DNA of 64,000 bases, taken from contig NZ_CBCSIQ010000025.1 in NCBI RefSeq assembly GCF_965139615.1, positions 1 to 64,000 on the forward strand. The letters run 5' to 3'. The notes beneath the pieces are model-generated. The model did no database searches. It worked only from the letters and a program-made list of their open reading frames with translations, and was not told where the DNA came from. The stretch is from Kerstersia similis. Its GTDB lineage: Bacteria; Pseudomonadota; Gammaproteobacteria; Burkholderiales; Burkholderiaceae_B. Both the position numbers and the translations under genes were made by a program. Each line of letters opens with the position of its first letter. Position 1 is the stretch's first letter. Shown here in pieces: positions 14,740-23,234 of this stretch.

Positions 14740-17286
14740 ATGGCGCATAAAAAATTGCCACCGGTTCTGGTGCGGGCCGCCCTTTGGGCGGCCTTGATGC
14801 CGGCAATGGGCCTGGGCTGGCAGACAAGCTTGCAGGCGCAGGAAACGGCGGAAAGCCGTAATGAGCTGCGGCGCTACGATATTGAAGCGGGTACGCTGGA
14901 TCAAGTCCTGGGCCGTTTCGGACGGGACAGCGGGGTGCTGGTGGCGATAGATCCGGCCTTGACGTCCGGTTTGCGCAGCCAGGGGCTGACGGGGAGTTTC
15001 GGTGAGCGGGCCGCCCTGGAAACGCTGCTGGCGGGCAGCGGCCTGGAAGCCGTGGCGGCGCCGCAGGGCGGCTACCGCTTGCAACGCGTTCCCGCCGGTC
15101 GTGGCGCAGGCGTCTCGGCGCTGGCGCCGGTGCTGGTGACGGCGGAGTTGGATCGCGCCGCGGCGGTGTATGAAACGCCGGGCTCGGTGGCGGTCGTCAC
15201 GCGCGAGCAAATGGACCGCATTCCGGCACGCAGCATTGGCGATGTGCTGGCGGATGTGCCAGGGGTGTATTCGGTTGGTTCGCGCCAGGGCGGGGGCCTG
15301 TCCGTCAATATCCGCGGCATGCAGGATTTCGGTCGCGTCAACGTCATGATCGACGGCACGCGCCAGAACTATCAGCAGAGCGGCCACGGCAGCAACGGTT
15401 CCGCCTATATCGACCCGGAATTGCTGGCGGGTGTCGATATTTCCAAGGGCCCGAGCTCCACGACCGGCGGGGCGGCGGTGATTGGTGGCGTGGTGAATTT
15501 CCGTACGCTGGATGCCAGCGATCTCATGGCGCCGGATGAAAACTATGGCGGTCAGATCACCACGACCACCGGCAACAATGCGTTCCATTTTTCTGGCAGT
15601 GCGGCGGTCGCCACCCGGCTGGGCGAAGATGTGGATTTCATCGCGGCGGTCAGCCGCCGCAAGCTGGGCAGCTTCGAGCCGGGCAAGCATGGCGGGCTGT
15701 CGGACGACCCGTACTCCAACCTGATCTGGTCGGGCTACATTCTGTCGCAGGAATACTGGTCTGGCCTGGCCAAGCTGGGCTGGCGATTGACGCCCGATCA
15801 GCATTTGAAGCTGAGCTACCTGGGGTTTGATTCACGGCGCGATCTGAGCCATGAAAGCAGCGCGCACAGCAAGGTGCGCCGCGATACCTTGATCGCCAAT
15901 TACACCTGGACGCCGGACGACCCGCATTTTGATCTGGCGGCGGCGCTGTACTACACCCGTACCCGGAATTCCGAGCAGCGCGAGGGTAGCGAGCAGTTGG
16001 GCTATGGCCCGTATCAGGTTCGCTACCAGACAAGCACGGTGGGCGGTTCGCTGGAAAACCGCGCACGCTTTGATCTGGGCAACTACGCATTGTCATGGCG
16101 GCTGGGCAGCGAGTTCTTCCATGATTGGACGGATCCCCATGCACAGAGCAGCGATACATCGTTGACGGGTCAGCAGAATTACAACTCGGTCTGGTTCACC
16201 GGCAGTACGCCAGAGGGCAAGCGCACGGTGGCCAGCCTGTTCACCGAAGCCACGCTCTCCTACCAGGAGTGGCTGGAGCTGACGGCCGGGCTGCGCTATG
16301 ACTGGTATGGCCTGGAAGGCAACGGCAAGATCATGACCGGCGCCATTGCCAATGAGCCCGGGGTGCGGCCAGGGACGACATATGTCTGGACGGCCTTTGG
16401 CGTGAACCGCCACGCCAGCGCGGTATCGCCGCGTGTTTCGGCTGCGGTCAAACCATGGGAACCGTTGCAGCTGTTCGCCAGCTTCGGCAAGGGCATGCGG
16501 CCGCCTGCGATTACGGAAACCCTGATTGGCGGCGCCCATCCGGGCAACATGATGCTGTATTACCCGAACCCCGGCCTGCTGGAAGAGCGTGCGACGAACT
16601 GGGAGCTGGGCAGCAACCTGATTCTGCATGACCTGATCGCGCCGCATGACAGTTTCAAGATGAAGGCCGCCTGGTTTGAAAACAAGGTGCGCAACTACAT
16701 GGCCATGGCCGTGGTGAAGGCGCCGGACGGTCAGTCCAGTGAAGGGACCTTCGCACCTCGTGCCTATGTCAATCTGGATGATCCGTTCCGCTCACGCGGC
16801 CTGGAACTGCAGGCGGATTACGACGCCGGTGTCGTATTCGCCGGCGTTTCCTACACCCATATGCTGGTGTATCCCGGCGATGGGGGGTACAACCCGTTCC
16901 CGCTGGGCAGCCTGGTCGGGGAAAGCCATACCACGCTGGGCAAACCAGGCGATGGCAATGTCGGCTACATGCTGCCGCCACGCAAGATGGCAGCGCTGAC
17001 GCTGGGGACGCGCCTGTTTGATCGGCGCCTGACCCTGGGCAGCCGGGTGCGCTGGCGCTCGCCGCAGCGTTACCAGATTTCCGAGCAGTTTCAGGAGATC
17101 AGCGTGGCTAATGTCGCCAATGCCCAACTGGTGGATCTCTGGACCAGCTATGAGTTCAGCAAGGCGCTGACGCTGCGCCTTGCGGTGGACAACCTGACCG
17201 ATCGCAACTATTCCGAAATGAGCGGCGGTTCCTATTTTCTCGCTCCTGGCCGGACGGTCAGCGGCACGCTGGCTGTGCGTTTCTGA
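14740..17286 (+). CDS. TonB-dependent haem/haemophore-type receptor with signalling (STN) domain
   Basis: Outer-membrane transporter of 848 residues. A signal peptide ends near LQAQE (about residue 34). An STN domain (about 46-112, starting RRYDIEAGTLDQVLGRFG) contacts FecR, then a possible TonB box PVLVTA, a plug with SVNIRGMQDFGRVNVMIDG, and a barrel ending in Phe. The plug segment with GHGSNGSAYIDPELL and VDISKGPSS resembles the HasR/BhuR haem receptor group. The barrel has FRAP-like RPPAITET and NPDL-like NPGLLEE sequences near residues 587-615. No haem ABC genes (bhuSTUV) follow; two secreted proteins follow instead. A haem or haemoprotein ligand is inferred, not shown. Confidence 0.88.
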   Translation: MAHKKLPPVLVRAALWAALMPAMGLGWQTSLQAQETAESRNELRRYDIEAGTLDQVLGRFGRDSGVLVAIDPALTSGLRSQGLTGSFGERAALETLLAGSGLEAVAAPQGGYRLQRVPAGRGAGVSALAPVLVTAELDRAAAVYETPGSVAVVTREQMDRIPARSIGDVLADVPGVYSVGSRQGGGLSVNIRGMQDFGRVNVMIDGTRQNYQQSGHGSNGSAYIDPELLAGVDISKGPSSTTGGAAVIGGVVNFRTLDASDLMAPDENYGGQITTTTGNNAFHFSGSAAVATRLGEDVDFIAAVSRRKLGSFEPGKHGGLSDDPYSNLIWSGYILSQEYWSGLAKLGWRLTPDQHLKLSYLGFDSRRDLSHESSAHSKVRRDTLIANYTWTPDDPHFDLAAALYYTRTRNSEQREGSEQLGYGPYQVRYQTSTVGGSLENRARFDLGNYALSWRLGSEFFHDWTDPHAQSSDTSLTGQQNYNSVWFTGSTPEGKRTVASLFTEATLSYQEWLELTAGLRYDWYGLEGNGKIMTGAIANEPGVRPGTTYVWTAFGVNRHASAVSPRVSAAVKPWEPLQLFASFGKGMRPPAITETLIGGAHPGNMMLYYPNPGLLEERATNWELGSNLILHDLIAPHDSFKMKAAWFENKVRNYMAMAVVKAPDGQSSEGTFAPRAYVNLDDPFRSRGLELQADYDAGVVFAGVSYTHMLVYPGDGGYNPFPLGSLVGESHTTLGKPGDGNVGYMLPPRKMAALTLGTRLFDRRLTLGSRVRWRSPQRYQISEQFQEISVANVANAQLVDLWTSYEFSKALTLRLAVDNLTDRNYSEMSGGSYFLAPGRTVSGTLAVRF

Positions 17287-17365
17287 GCGGCCGCGTGCGA
17301 TTTCTGCATTGCATCCGCCGCCATCATCCAAGGCTGATTCCCCTTTTTCCCGCGAGACCCATCTG

Positions 17366-19570
17366 ATGCCGCGACTTTCCTTACTGAGCGCCGTCCTTCT
17401 GCCGATGCTGACCGTGGCCGGCGCAGCGCATGGCGATACCAATGCCTATCCTGCTGTCAGTGTGACGCACCTGACGTCCTTTCACTCGTCCGGAGAGGAT
17501 ACGACGACCGGCAACAATCCCAAAGGCTGGCCCGCCGTCGCCTATCCGTCGGCTCCGCCGCTGTTGAGCGAGGATCCGGTACGCAAGCGTAGCTATCTCT
17601 TCGGTGGCTTCCAGGGGATGGGCCCGCTGCGAGGCCTGGGCGGCGAACTCCGCGAAACGATCTTTACGGCACCCGGCCTGTACTGGCTGCAGCCTTCTCC
17701 CGGCCTGTATGAGCGCCTGGCGCTGGAAGCCGAGCGTCTTTATGGCCTGATTCCCGGCACGCCCGTGCGGGCGAAAGATGGCATGAGCCTGTTTGGGGTC
17801 ATGACCAGCGTGAAGGCAGAGGAGTATGAGGCGCGCCCGGATCTGCTGGATGCCGATGGCAATGTCACCACCGCCTATATGCTGCACTACAGCAAAGGCG
17901 TGGGCAAAGGTATCGTCTTCCAGGTAGATTACGATGGCACGCATCTGCGCGCAGTGCCCTCGACGGTCGGCCAGCTGCATACGCCCAATGGCGCGCTGGT
18001 GATGGATGCCGCGGGTAATCTTTATGGCGTCGATAAAGGGCCGCAGGGCCACGGACGGATTTTCACCGTGCGTGTGGATGGCAGTTTTGGCGTGGTGCAT
18101 GAATTCGGCCCAGGCCCGGATAGCCGCCGCCAGGTCGCCAATGATCTGACGCTGGGCAGCGATGGCCTGTTGTATGGCGTGACGGGCTACGACCGTGGCC
18201 TGCCGTTCGATGCCGGCACGCTGGTGGCGCCGGATACGCCGGTCGGCACGCTCTATCGCATAGACCCGGCCCAGCCCGCGTCCTTCACGGTATTGCATAC
18301 CTTTACGTTGGCAGAAGGTGAAATCAATGTCGAGGACAATGTCACCAGCCATGGCAACCGCGATTATCCGTCGCGTGCGCCAACGCAGTCGTTGTTCGGC
18401 AAGCAGGTATTCAATAGCTACGACGAAACCAGTGTCGGTTTGTCATCGCTGGTGGAAGGGCCGGATGGCTGGCTCTATGGCACGACATCCATCGCCCAGT
18501 GCCAGCTGTATTCTCCCGCGCCGATTCCTGCCGGCACTTTTACGGTCGTCAATGCCGCTGCGCCCTTGTGTGGCCGGGCCCACAACGGCACGCGGCAATA
18601 CGGCACGCTGAGCTATCCCTACTATGACGGCCCGCTGCCCCATGGGGCAATCTACCGCGTGCGCAAGGACGGCAGCGGTTTTGAACTGCTGCACCGTTTC
18701 AGCGGCGCTGATGGCAGTACGCCGCGTGGCAGCCTGGCCGTGGGGCAGGACGGCGCGATCTACGGCACGACGGCAAGCGGCGGCGCCAACCGGCACTGGA
18801 ATTTCTCTTATGCCGCCGACGGGCTGATGCGGCTGGATCGCCAGCCGACCTGCAATGACTTCTCGCTGAGTACCTTGCGCCAACGTTGCCTGGAGGCTGG
18901 CGCGGAAAACTACGTCTCGATGCAGCAAAGCGGCCAGGACATCAGTAATGGCGTGCTGTACCGCATCGTACCGGCACGCATCGGCACGGAGGCCGGGCCG
19001 TTCGAATTGCTGCATTCCTTCAAGCACAACGTTGAGGGCTATCACCCCCTTGGGGTCAGGGCCGCTGGCGATGGCCGCCTGTACGGGGTGACGGGGCTGG
19101 GCGGGCAGGGCTATCAGTCGAGCAATGGCATCAAGTTCCTGGCCGATGACAAAGGGGCGGTGTTCACCGTGGATTTGCAGGGGAATGTGCCTTCGGGCGC
19201 CGTCAGGCTGGTGGTTGCGCCTGGGCAGGTGGCCGTAGGCCAAAAGGCGGAGCTGACCTGGACCAGTTTCCAGGCCAAGGATTGCCAGGCTTCCTCCTCC
19301 GATGGCAGCTGGAGCGGGCCGGTAGCGCAGCAAGGCAGTATCGACCTGGAAAAAACGGCGGGCACCTATCGTTACCGCTTGAGCTGCACTGACAGCGTCA
19401 AGTTGACTGAAGTGTCGGCCACGACCGTGCTGTATGTCGATACCGCTGCCAATGTGGACGACGGCAACACTGTGGAGTACGGCAACGGCGGGGCGGGCGG
19501 TATGCCTTTGGGCCTGTTGGCGTTGTTGCCGCTTGCCTGGGCCTGGCGTCGCCAGCGTCCGGTGCTCTGA
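17366..19570 (+). CDS. Secreted GloVer-repeat protein with GlyGly-CTERM-like anchor (1)
   Basis: Exported protein of 734 residues with no assigned function. A signal peptide (MPRLSLLSAVLLPMLTVAGA) is followed by repeated blades of the GloVer type: LYGVDKG near 218, DGLLYGVTGYDRG near 266, DGWLYGTTS near 366, DGAIYGTTASGG near 462 and DGRLYGVTGLGGQG near 569. These are typical of a beta-propeller. A small Ig-like module with two Cys (AKDCQAS and RYRLSCTDS) covers about 612-690. The end has a Gly-rich stretch GNGGAGG, a hydrophobic segment and a basic tail RRQR, as in GlyGly-CTERM rhombosortase substrates. It starts 79 bases after the receptor, so co-transcription is likely. A binding partner role for the receptor is inference. 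Confidence 0.8.
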   Translation: MPRLSLLSAVLLPMLTVAGAAHGDTNAYPAVSVTHLTSFHSSGEDTTTGNNPKGWPAVAYPSAPPLLSEDPVRKRSYLFGGFQGMGPLRGLGGELRETIFTAPGLYWLQPSPGLYERLALEAERLYGLIPGTPVRAKDGMSLFGVMTSVKAEEYEARPDLLDADGNVTTAYMLHYSKGVGKGIVFQVDYDGTHLRAVPSTVGQLHTPNGALVMDAAGNLYGVDKGPQGHGRIFTVRVDGSFGVVHEFGPGPDSRRQVANDLTLGSDGLLYGVTGYDRGLPFDAGTLVAPDTPVGTLYRIDPAQPASFTVLHTFTLAEGEINVEDNVTSHGNRDYPSRAPTQSLFGKQVFNSYDETSVGLSSLVEGPDGWLYGTTSIAQCQLYSPAPIPAGTFTVVNAAAPLCGRAHNGTRQYGTLSYPYYDGPLPHGAIYRVRKDGSGFELLHRFSGADGSTPRGSLAVGQDGAIYGTTASGGANRHWNFSYAADGLMRLDRQPTCNDFSLSTLRQRCLEAGAENYVSMQQSGQDISNGVLYRIVPARIGTEAGPFELLHSFKHNVEGYHPLGVRAAGDGRLYGVTGLGGQGYQSSNGIKFLADDKGAVFTVDLQGNVPSGAVRLVVAPGQVAVGQKAELTWTSFQAKDCQASSSDGSWSGPVAQQGSIDLEKTAGTYRYRLSCTDSVKLTEVSATTVLYVDTAANVDDGNTVEYGNGGAGGMPLGLLALLPLAWAWRRQRPVL

Positions 19571-19608
19571 ATTCAAATTTTCTATGTGATCCATCTCGAG
19601 GAGAGGAC

Positions 19609-21483
19609 ATGAGCTATAGCATTTCAGCGCGCCAGACCGCGCGTTTGGCCGGTGGAGCTGCCGGGCTGTTGATCGCGCTGGGCGCTGCCGCCCAGGAGCA
19701 GGCTGCCCAGCCGCATGCCATCGTTGTTTTCAGCGGCGTGAGTTTCGATGGTTCGGCAGATCCGGGCGACAAGCCGGGGCGCTGGGTGCGGGTGACGCCC
19801 ACGCTGGGCGCCGATGGCAAGCTGCATGGCATGACCTCCGGGTCAAGTTTCCATAAAGACAGCCGATGGTTCACGGTGGCTGCCGATGGACAGGGCTATA
19901 CCGTGCGCCAACCGGATGCGGTCATTGCGACGCTGGCCGGGCCATTGGTCAGCACCGGCCAGGGCAGCGCGGGCAAGCTGTTCGGCAGCACCGGTACGGT
20001 CGCCTTTGAAATGGTGCCCGGGCAGGCTGCAGTCAAGCTGGAGCCCGCCACGCCGGCGGGAGAGCCTCTGAAGATTTCTTCGCTGTCCTCGGCCATGGCC
20101 GCTGGAGCGGATGGCTCGGTATTCTTTGGTGGCCGTACAGGCAGTTCCAATCCCCAGGTGTGGCGCCGTCTTGCCGATGGCGGCTTCGAGCTGGTGGCGG
20201 ATTTTGGCCGTCCGGAATATGTGGTCAGCAAGGAACCCATTCCTGGCATCAAGATGGTGGATAAATACCTGAAGGGCGATAATACGATTGCCCTGGTCTG
20301 GAGTGAGGCCGATCAGGCCCTCTACGGCGTGACGGAAGACGTGACGTCCACCGGCAAGAATGGTGACGCGCAGACGGTGCCGGGCGATAGGCCGGCAGGC
20401 ACGATCTATCGCATCAAGGCATCCGGCTTCAAGGCGGATGGCAGTAGCCCGATAGAGATTCTGCACACCTTTGCTGCCAGCCGGGATGGCGCTGCCAAGG
20501 CACTGTCCTACCGCGCACCGGCATTGCTGGAAGTGGGAGAGTGGTTGTATGGCACGACGACTGCCGGCACCAAGGTCGGCAATATCACCGACAAGCAGGA
20601 TGGCCGTATCTGGCGCATGCGCAAGGATTGCGTCAGCACCGCAGAACGCAATTGCCTGGAAATCGTGTATCGCTTCGATACGGCGGGCGTGCTGACGGTC
20701 GCCAACGGTGGCGCGCTGCCGCTGGGCCCCTTGGTCTATGCGGCCGATGGCAATGTTTACGGCACGACCTTCCAGGGTGGCAAGGACGCCACCAGCGAGA
20801 AAAACGGCCAGGGTACCTTGTTCCGGATTGCCAACCCCACGGCAGCGAAACTGGATGAGGTGGTATTCGCCCAGATTCACGCGTTCGATGTGGCTTCGAC
20901 GGGCAGCCGGCCCAGCGGTCTGTCGCTGGCGACCAAGGCCAATGGCAAGCAGACCCTGGTTGGTGTGACGGAGTTTGGCGGCAGCGCCACGGATACCTAT
21001 GACGCCGCGAGCAATGAAAGCACCGGCCTGGGCACAATGTTCGCTTTCGATGTTGCCTTGCCTGCGGCTGTCATTACCCGTTTCGAGGCAACGGGTGGCC
21101 AGAGCATCAAGGTGGACGAAGGCGGCAAAGTGACGCTTGCATGGGCCACATCCGGCGCGTCGGTGTGCGAAGCTGGCGGTGATTGGAGCGGCGCGCAGCA
21201 AGCCGAAGGCAGTGCGGAAGTCGGGCCTTTGGCTTATCGGGCCGAACCCTATCGTTACACGCTGGTGTGCCAAAGCGCGGATGGCGCGGTATCGCAGGAA
21301 CAGGCCGTGACGGTCAGTGTCCAGCAAAAGGCCGTCACCCCGGAGCCGGGCGAAACCGGTAACGAAGGCAATGAAAGCAAGAGCGGTGGCGGGGGTTCCT
21401 TGCCCTGGCAGGCGCTGGTCTTGTTGCCCCTGGCCATGCTGCGCCGGCGCATCCGCTCGGTGAGCATGGGGACGCTGCTGTAA
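19609..21483 (+). CDS. Secreted GloVer-repeat protein with GlyGly-CTERM-like anchor (2)
   Basis: Second exported repeat protein, 624 residues, 38 bases after the first, with a clear ribosome site GAGGAGAGG. A signal peptide ends near LGAAAQE. Repeat motifs include LYGVTEDV near 237, LYGTTTAGT near 312, NVYGTTFQGGKD near 382 and LVGVTEFGG near 450. The C-terminal module (about 487-575) shares with its neighbour the pattern W-x-S, Cys, W-S-G, then YRYTLVC. The end is SGGGGSLPW, a hydrophobic segment, then RRRIR, again a GlyGly-CTERM-like sorting signal. The two proteins look like diverged paralogues. No rhombosortase gene is in the window. Function unknown. Confidence 0.8.
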   Translation: MSYSISARQTARLAGGAAGLLIALGAAAQEQAAQPHAIVVFSGVSFDGSADPGDKPGRWVRVTPTLGADGKLHGMTSGSSFHKDSRWFTVAADGQGYTVRQPDAVIATLAGPLVSTGQGSAGKLFGSTGTVAFEMVPGQAAVKLEPATPAGEPLKISSLSSAMAAGADGSVFFGGRTGSSNPQVWRRLADGGFELVADFGRPEYVVSKEPIPGIKMVDKYLKGDNTIALVWSEADQALYGVTEDVTSTGKNGDAQTVPGDRPAGTIYRIKASGFKADGSSPIEILHTFAASRDGAAKALSYRAPALLEVGEWLYGTTTAGTKVGNITDKQDGRIWRMRKDCVSTAERNCLEIVYRFDTAGVLTVANGGALPLGPLVYAADGNVYGTTFQGGKDATSEKNGQGTLFRIANPTAAKLDEVVFAQIHAFDVASTGSRPSGLSLATKANGKQTLVGVTEFGGSATDTYDAASNESTGLGTMFAFDVALPAAVITRFEATGGQSIKVDEGGKVTLAWATSGASVCEAGGDWSGAQQAEGSAEVGPLAYRAEPYRYTLVCQSADGAVSQEQAVTVSVQQKAVTPEPGETGNEGNESKSGGGGSLPWQALVLLPLAMLRRRIRSVSMGTLL

Positions 21484-21502
21484 GCAAGCGTTATCCGCGT
21501 GG

Positions 21503-21567
21503 CCCGCAGCGCTTGTGCTGCGGGGCCTGGCACAGGCGCCTTACCGTCTCTGGGGGGCGCCTGTGCC
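21503..21567. terminator. Two stem-loops between convergent genes
   Basis: The first stem pairs CCCGCAGCGC (21503-21512) with GTGCTGCGGG (21515-21524), with one G-U pair. The second pairs GGCACAGGCGCC (21529-21540) with GGCGCCTGTGCC (21556-21567) perfectly. They fill the gap between the GloVer operon and the ferredoxin gene, and probably end both transcripts. There is no T-run. Confidence 0.6.
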
Positions 21568-21571
21568 GGGG

Positions 21572-21916
21572 TCAGCGGGGTGCCTGCGGCGGATCGTCCA
21601 GCAGGTCTTCGCGGAACAGTTCAAACTGGCTGTCCAGATCGCTGCGCAGGCCGCAATCCACCGTGACGGGGGCATCGAGCGTGCAGCAGCAAGGCAGGAC
21701 TTCGCTGGGGCCGACAAAGGCCAGAGGCAGGGATTCATAGCTCACGCTGCCTTGGATCAGCGTCATGCGGCACATGCCGCAATAACCGCTGCGGCACTGG
21801 TACTCCACCTCGTGACCCGTGCGCTCCAATCCTTCCAGCAGCGTTTCCCCTTCCAGCAGGTGAAAGTGCTTGTCGCGCGTGGATACCGAAGTGACGCGCG
21901 TCTTGATACTGCTCAT
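21572..21916 (-). CDS. 2Fe-2S ferredoxin, YfaE-like
   Basis: Plant-type [2Fe-2S] ferredoxin of 114 residues with the cluster motif CRSGYCGMC (C-x4-C-x2-C) at about residues 41-49 and the fourth Cys in LPCCC near 75. In E. coli the homologue YfaE is encoded next to nrdAB and reduces iron for the diferric-tyrosyl cofactor of NrdB. The same position here, with the start overlapping the nrdB stop in ATGA, supports that job. The acidic tail LREDLLDDPP-like segment is longer than in E. coli. Confidence 0.9.
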   Translation of the reverse strand: MSSIKTRVTSVSTRDKHFHLLEGETLLEGLERTGHEVEYQCRSGYCGMCRMTLIQGSVSYESLPLAFVGPSEVLPCCCTLDAPVTVDCGLRSDLDSQFELFREDLLDDPPQAPR

Positions 21917-23046
21917 AGCTCAAAGTCGTTCAGATCGTCGGCAGACACTTCGGCATCAATCTGGCCTACCAGGTAGGAACTCAACTCGACTTCCTGCGGA
22001 GCCACCTGCACCGTATCGGATGCCAGCCAGGTGTTGATCCAGGGGATAGGGTTGTTTTTGGCGTTCGGGAACGCGGGCTTGAGGCCGACGGCGCTCATGC
22101 GGATATTGGTGATGTATTCCACATATTGCGCCAGGATGTCCTTGTTCAGGCCGATCATGGAGCCGTCCTTGAACAGATAATCGGCCCAGCGCTTTTCCTG
22201 TTCGGCGGCATCATGGAACATGTCAAAGCATTGCTGTTCCACTTCACGGGCAATGGCGGCGAATTCCGGGTCGTCCTGGCCGGAGCGCATGATGTTCAGG
22301 ATGTGCTGCGTGCCGGTCAGATGCAGTGCTTCGTCCCGGGCGATCAGGCGGATGATCTTGGCATTGCCTTCCATCAGCTTGCGCTCGGCGAAGGCAAAGG
22401 AACAGGCGAAACTGACGTAGAAGCGAATGGCTTCCAGGATATTGACGTTCATCAGGCACAGATAGAGCGTCTTTTTCAGTTCGCGCAGATCCACGCGCTG
22501 GGGCTCGCCATTGATGACATGGTCACCCGCGCCCAGCTGCGAATACAACATGGTCTGGTGGATCAGGTTGTCGTAGTAGGACGAAATATCGTTGGCCCGC
22601 AACTTGATGTTCTCGTTGCGCACGATGTCATCGAAGATGATCGAAGGATCATTGACGATGTTGCGGATGATGTGCGTGTAGGAACGCGAGTGGATGGTTT
22701 CGGAAAATGCCCAGGTTTCGATCCAGGTTTCCAGCTCGGGCAAGGACACCAGCGGCAGCAGCGCCACGTTGGGGCTGCGGCCCTGTATCGAATCCAGCAG
22801 CGTCTGATACTTCAGGTTGCTGATGAAAATATGCTTTTCGTGTTCGGGGAGGTTCTGGTAGTCGATGCGATCCTGCGAGATATCGACTTCTTCCGGACGC
22901 CAGAAGAAAGACAGCTGCTTTTCGATCAGCTTTTCGAAGATGGGGTACTTCTGCTGGTCATAGCGCGCGACGTTGACGGGCTGGCCGAAGAACATCGGTT
23001 CTTTCAGCTGGTCGTTATCGGTGCGGGAAAAAATACTGTAAGCCAT
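21913..23046 (-). CDS. nrdB: Class Ia ribonucleotide reductase, beta subunit
   Basis: Radical-generating small subunit of aerobic ribonucleotide reductase, 377 residues. Iron ligands lie in the helix with EHKHIFISNLKYQTLLDS, in WAFSETIHSRSYTHI (where the Tyr is the radical site) and in the later ARDEALHLTGTQH helix. The C terminus ends in DDLNDFEL, the peptide that docks on NrdA. It follows nrdA after a 188-base gap with a stable hairpin, and its stop overlaps the ferredoxin gene. Confidence 0.97.
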   Translation of the reverse strand: MAYSIFSRTDNDQLKEPMFFGQPVNVARYDQQKYPIFEKLIEKQLSFFWRPEEVDISQDRIDYQNLPEHEKHIFISNLKYQTLLDSIQGRSPNVALLPLVSLPELETWIETWAFSETIHSRSYTHIIRNIVNDPSIIFDDIVRNENIKLRANDISSYYDNLIHQTMLYSQLGAGDHVINGEPQRVDLRELKKTLYLCLMNVNILEAIRFYVSFACSFAFAERKLMEGNAKIIRLIARDEALHLTGTQHILNIMRSGQDDPEFAAIAREVEQQCFDMFHDAAEQEKRWADYLFKDGSMIGLNKDILAQYVEYITNIRMSAVGLKPAFPNAKNNPIPWINTWLASDTVQVAPQEVELSSYLVGQIDAEVSADDLNDFEL

Positions 23047-23186
23047 GATGGTCAGTGTTGCTTCGGCAATACGGCGGCAGTGGCCGCGGCGCGCCGCCTG
23101 AAGGTGGCGCGAACTGTAGGCGCGCGGCTGGGTTCAGGCGCGCAGCGGGCGGGCGATGCAGGCGCCCGCTGGAGCGGACGGGGGCG

Positions 23187-23219
23187 CCATCCTGTTGCAT
23201 AGGCCATGCAGCAGGATGG
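23187..23219 (-). other. Stem-loop in the nrdA-nrdB gap
   Basis: CCATCCTGTTGCAT (23187-23200) pairs with ATGCAGCAGGATGG (23206-23219) over 14 bases with one G-U pair. It lies 15 bases after the nrdA stop on the transcript. It could stabilise the nrdA mRNA end, or trim transcription so the two subunits are made in different amounts. No T-run follows it. Confidence 0.6.
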
Positions 23220-23234
23220 TGCGCGCCCGTCTCA

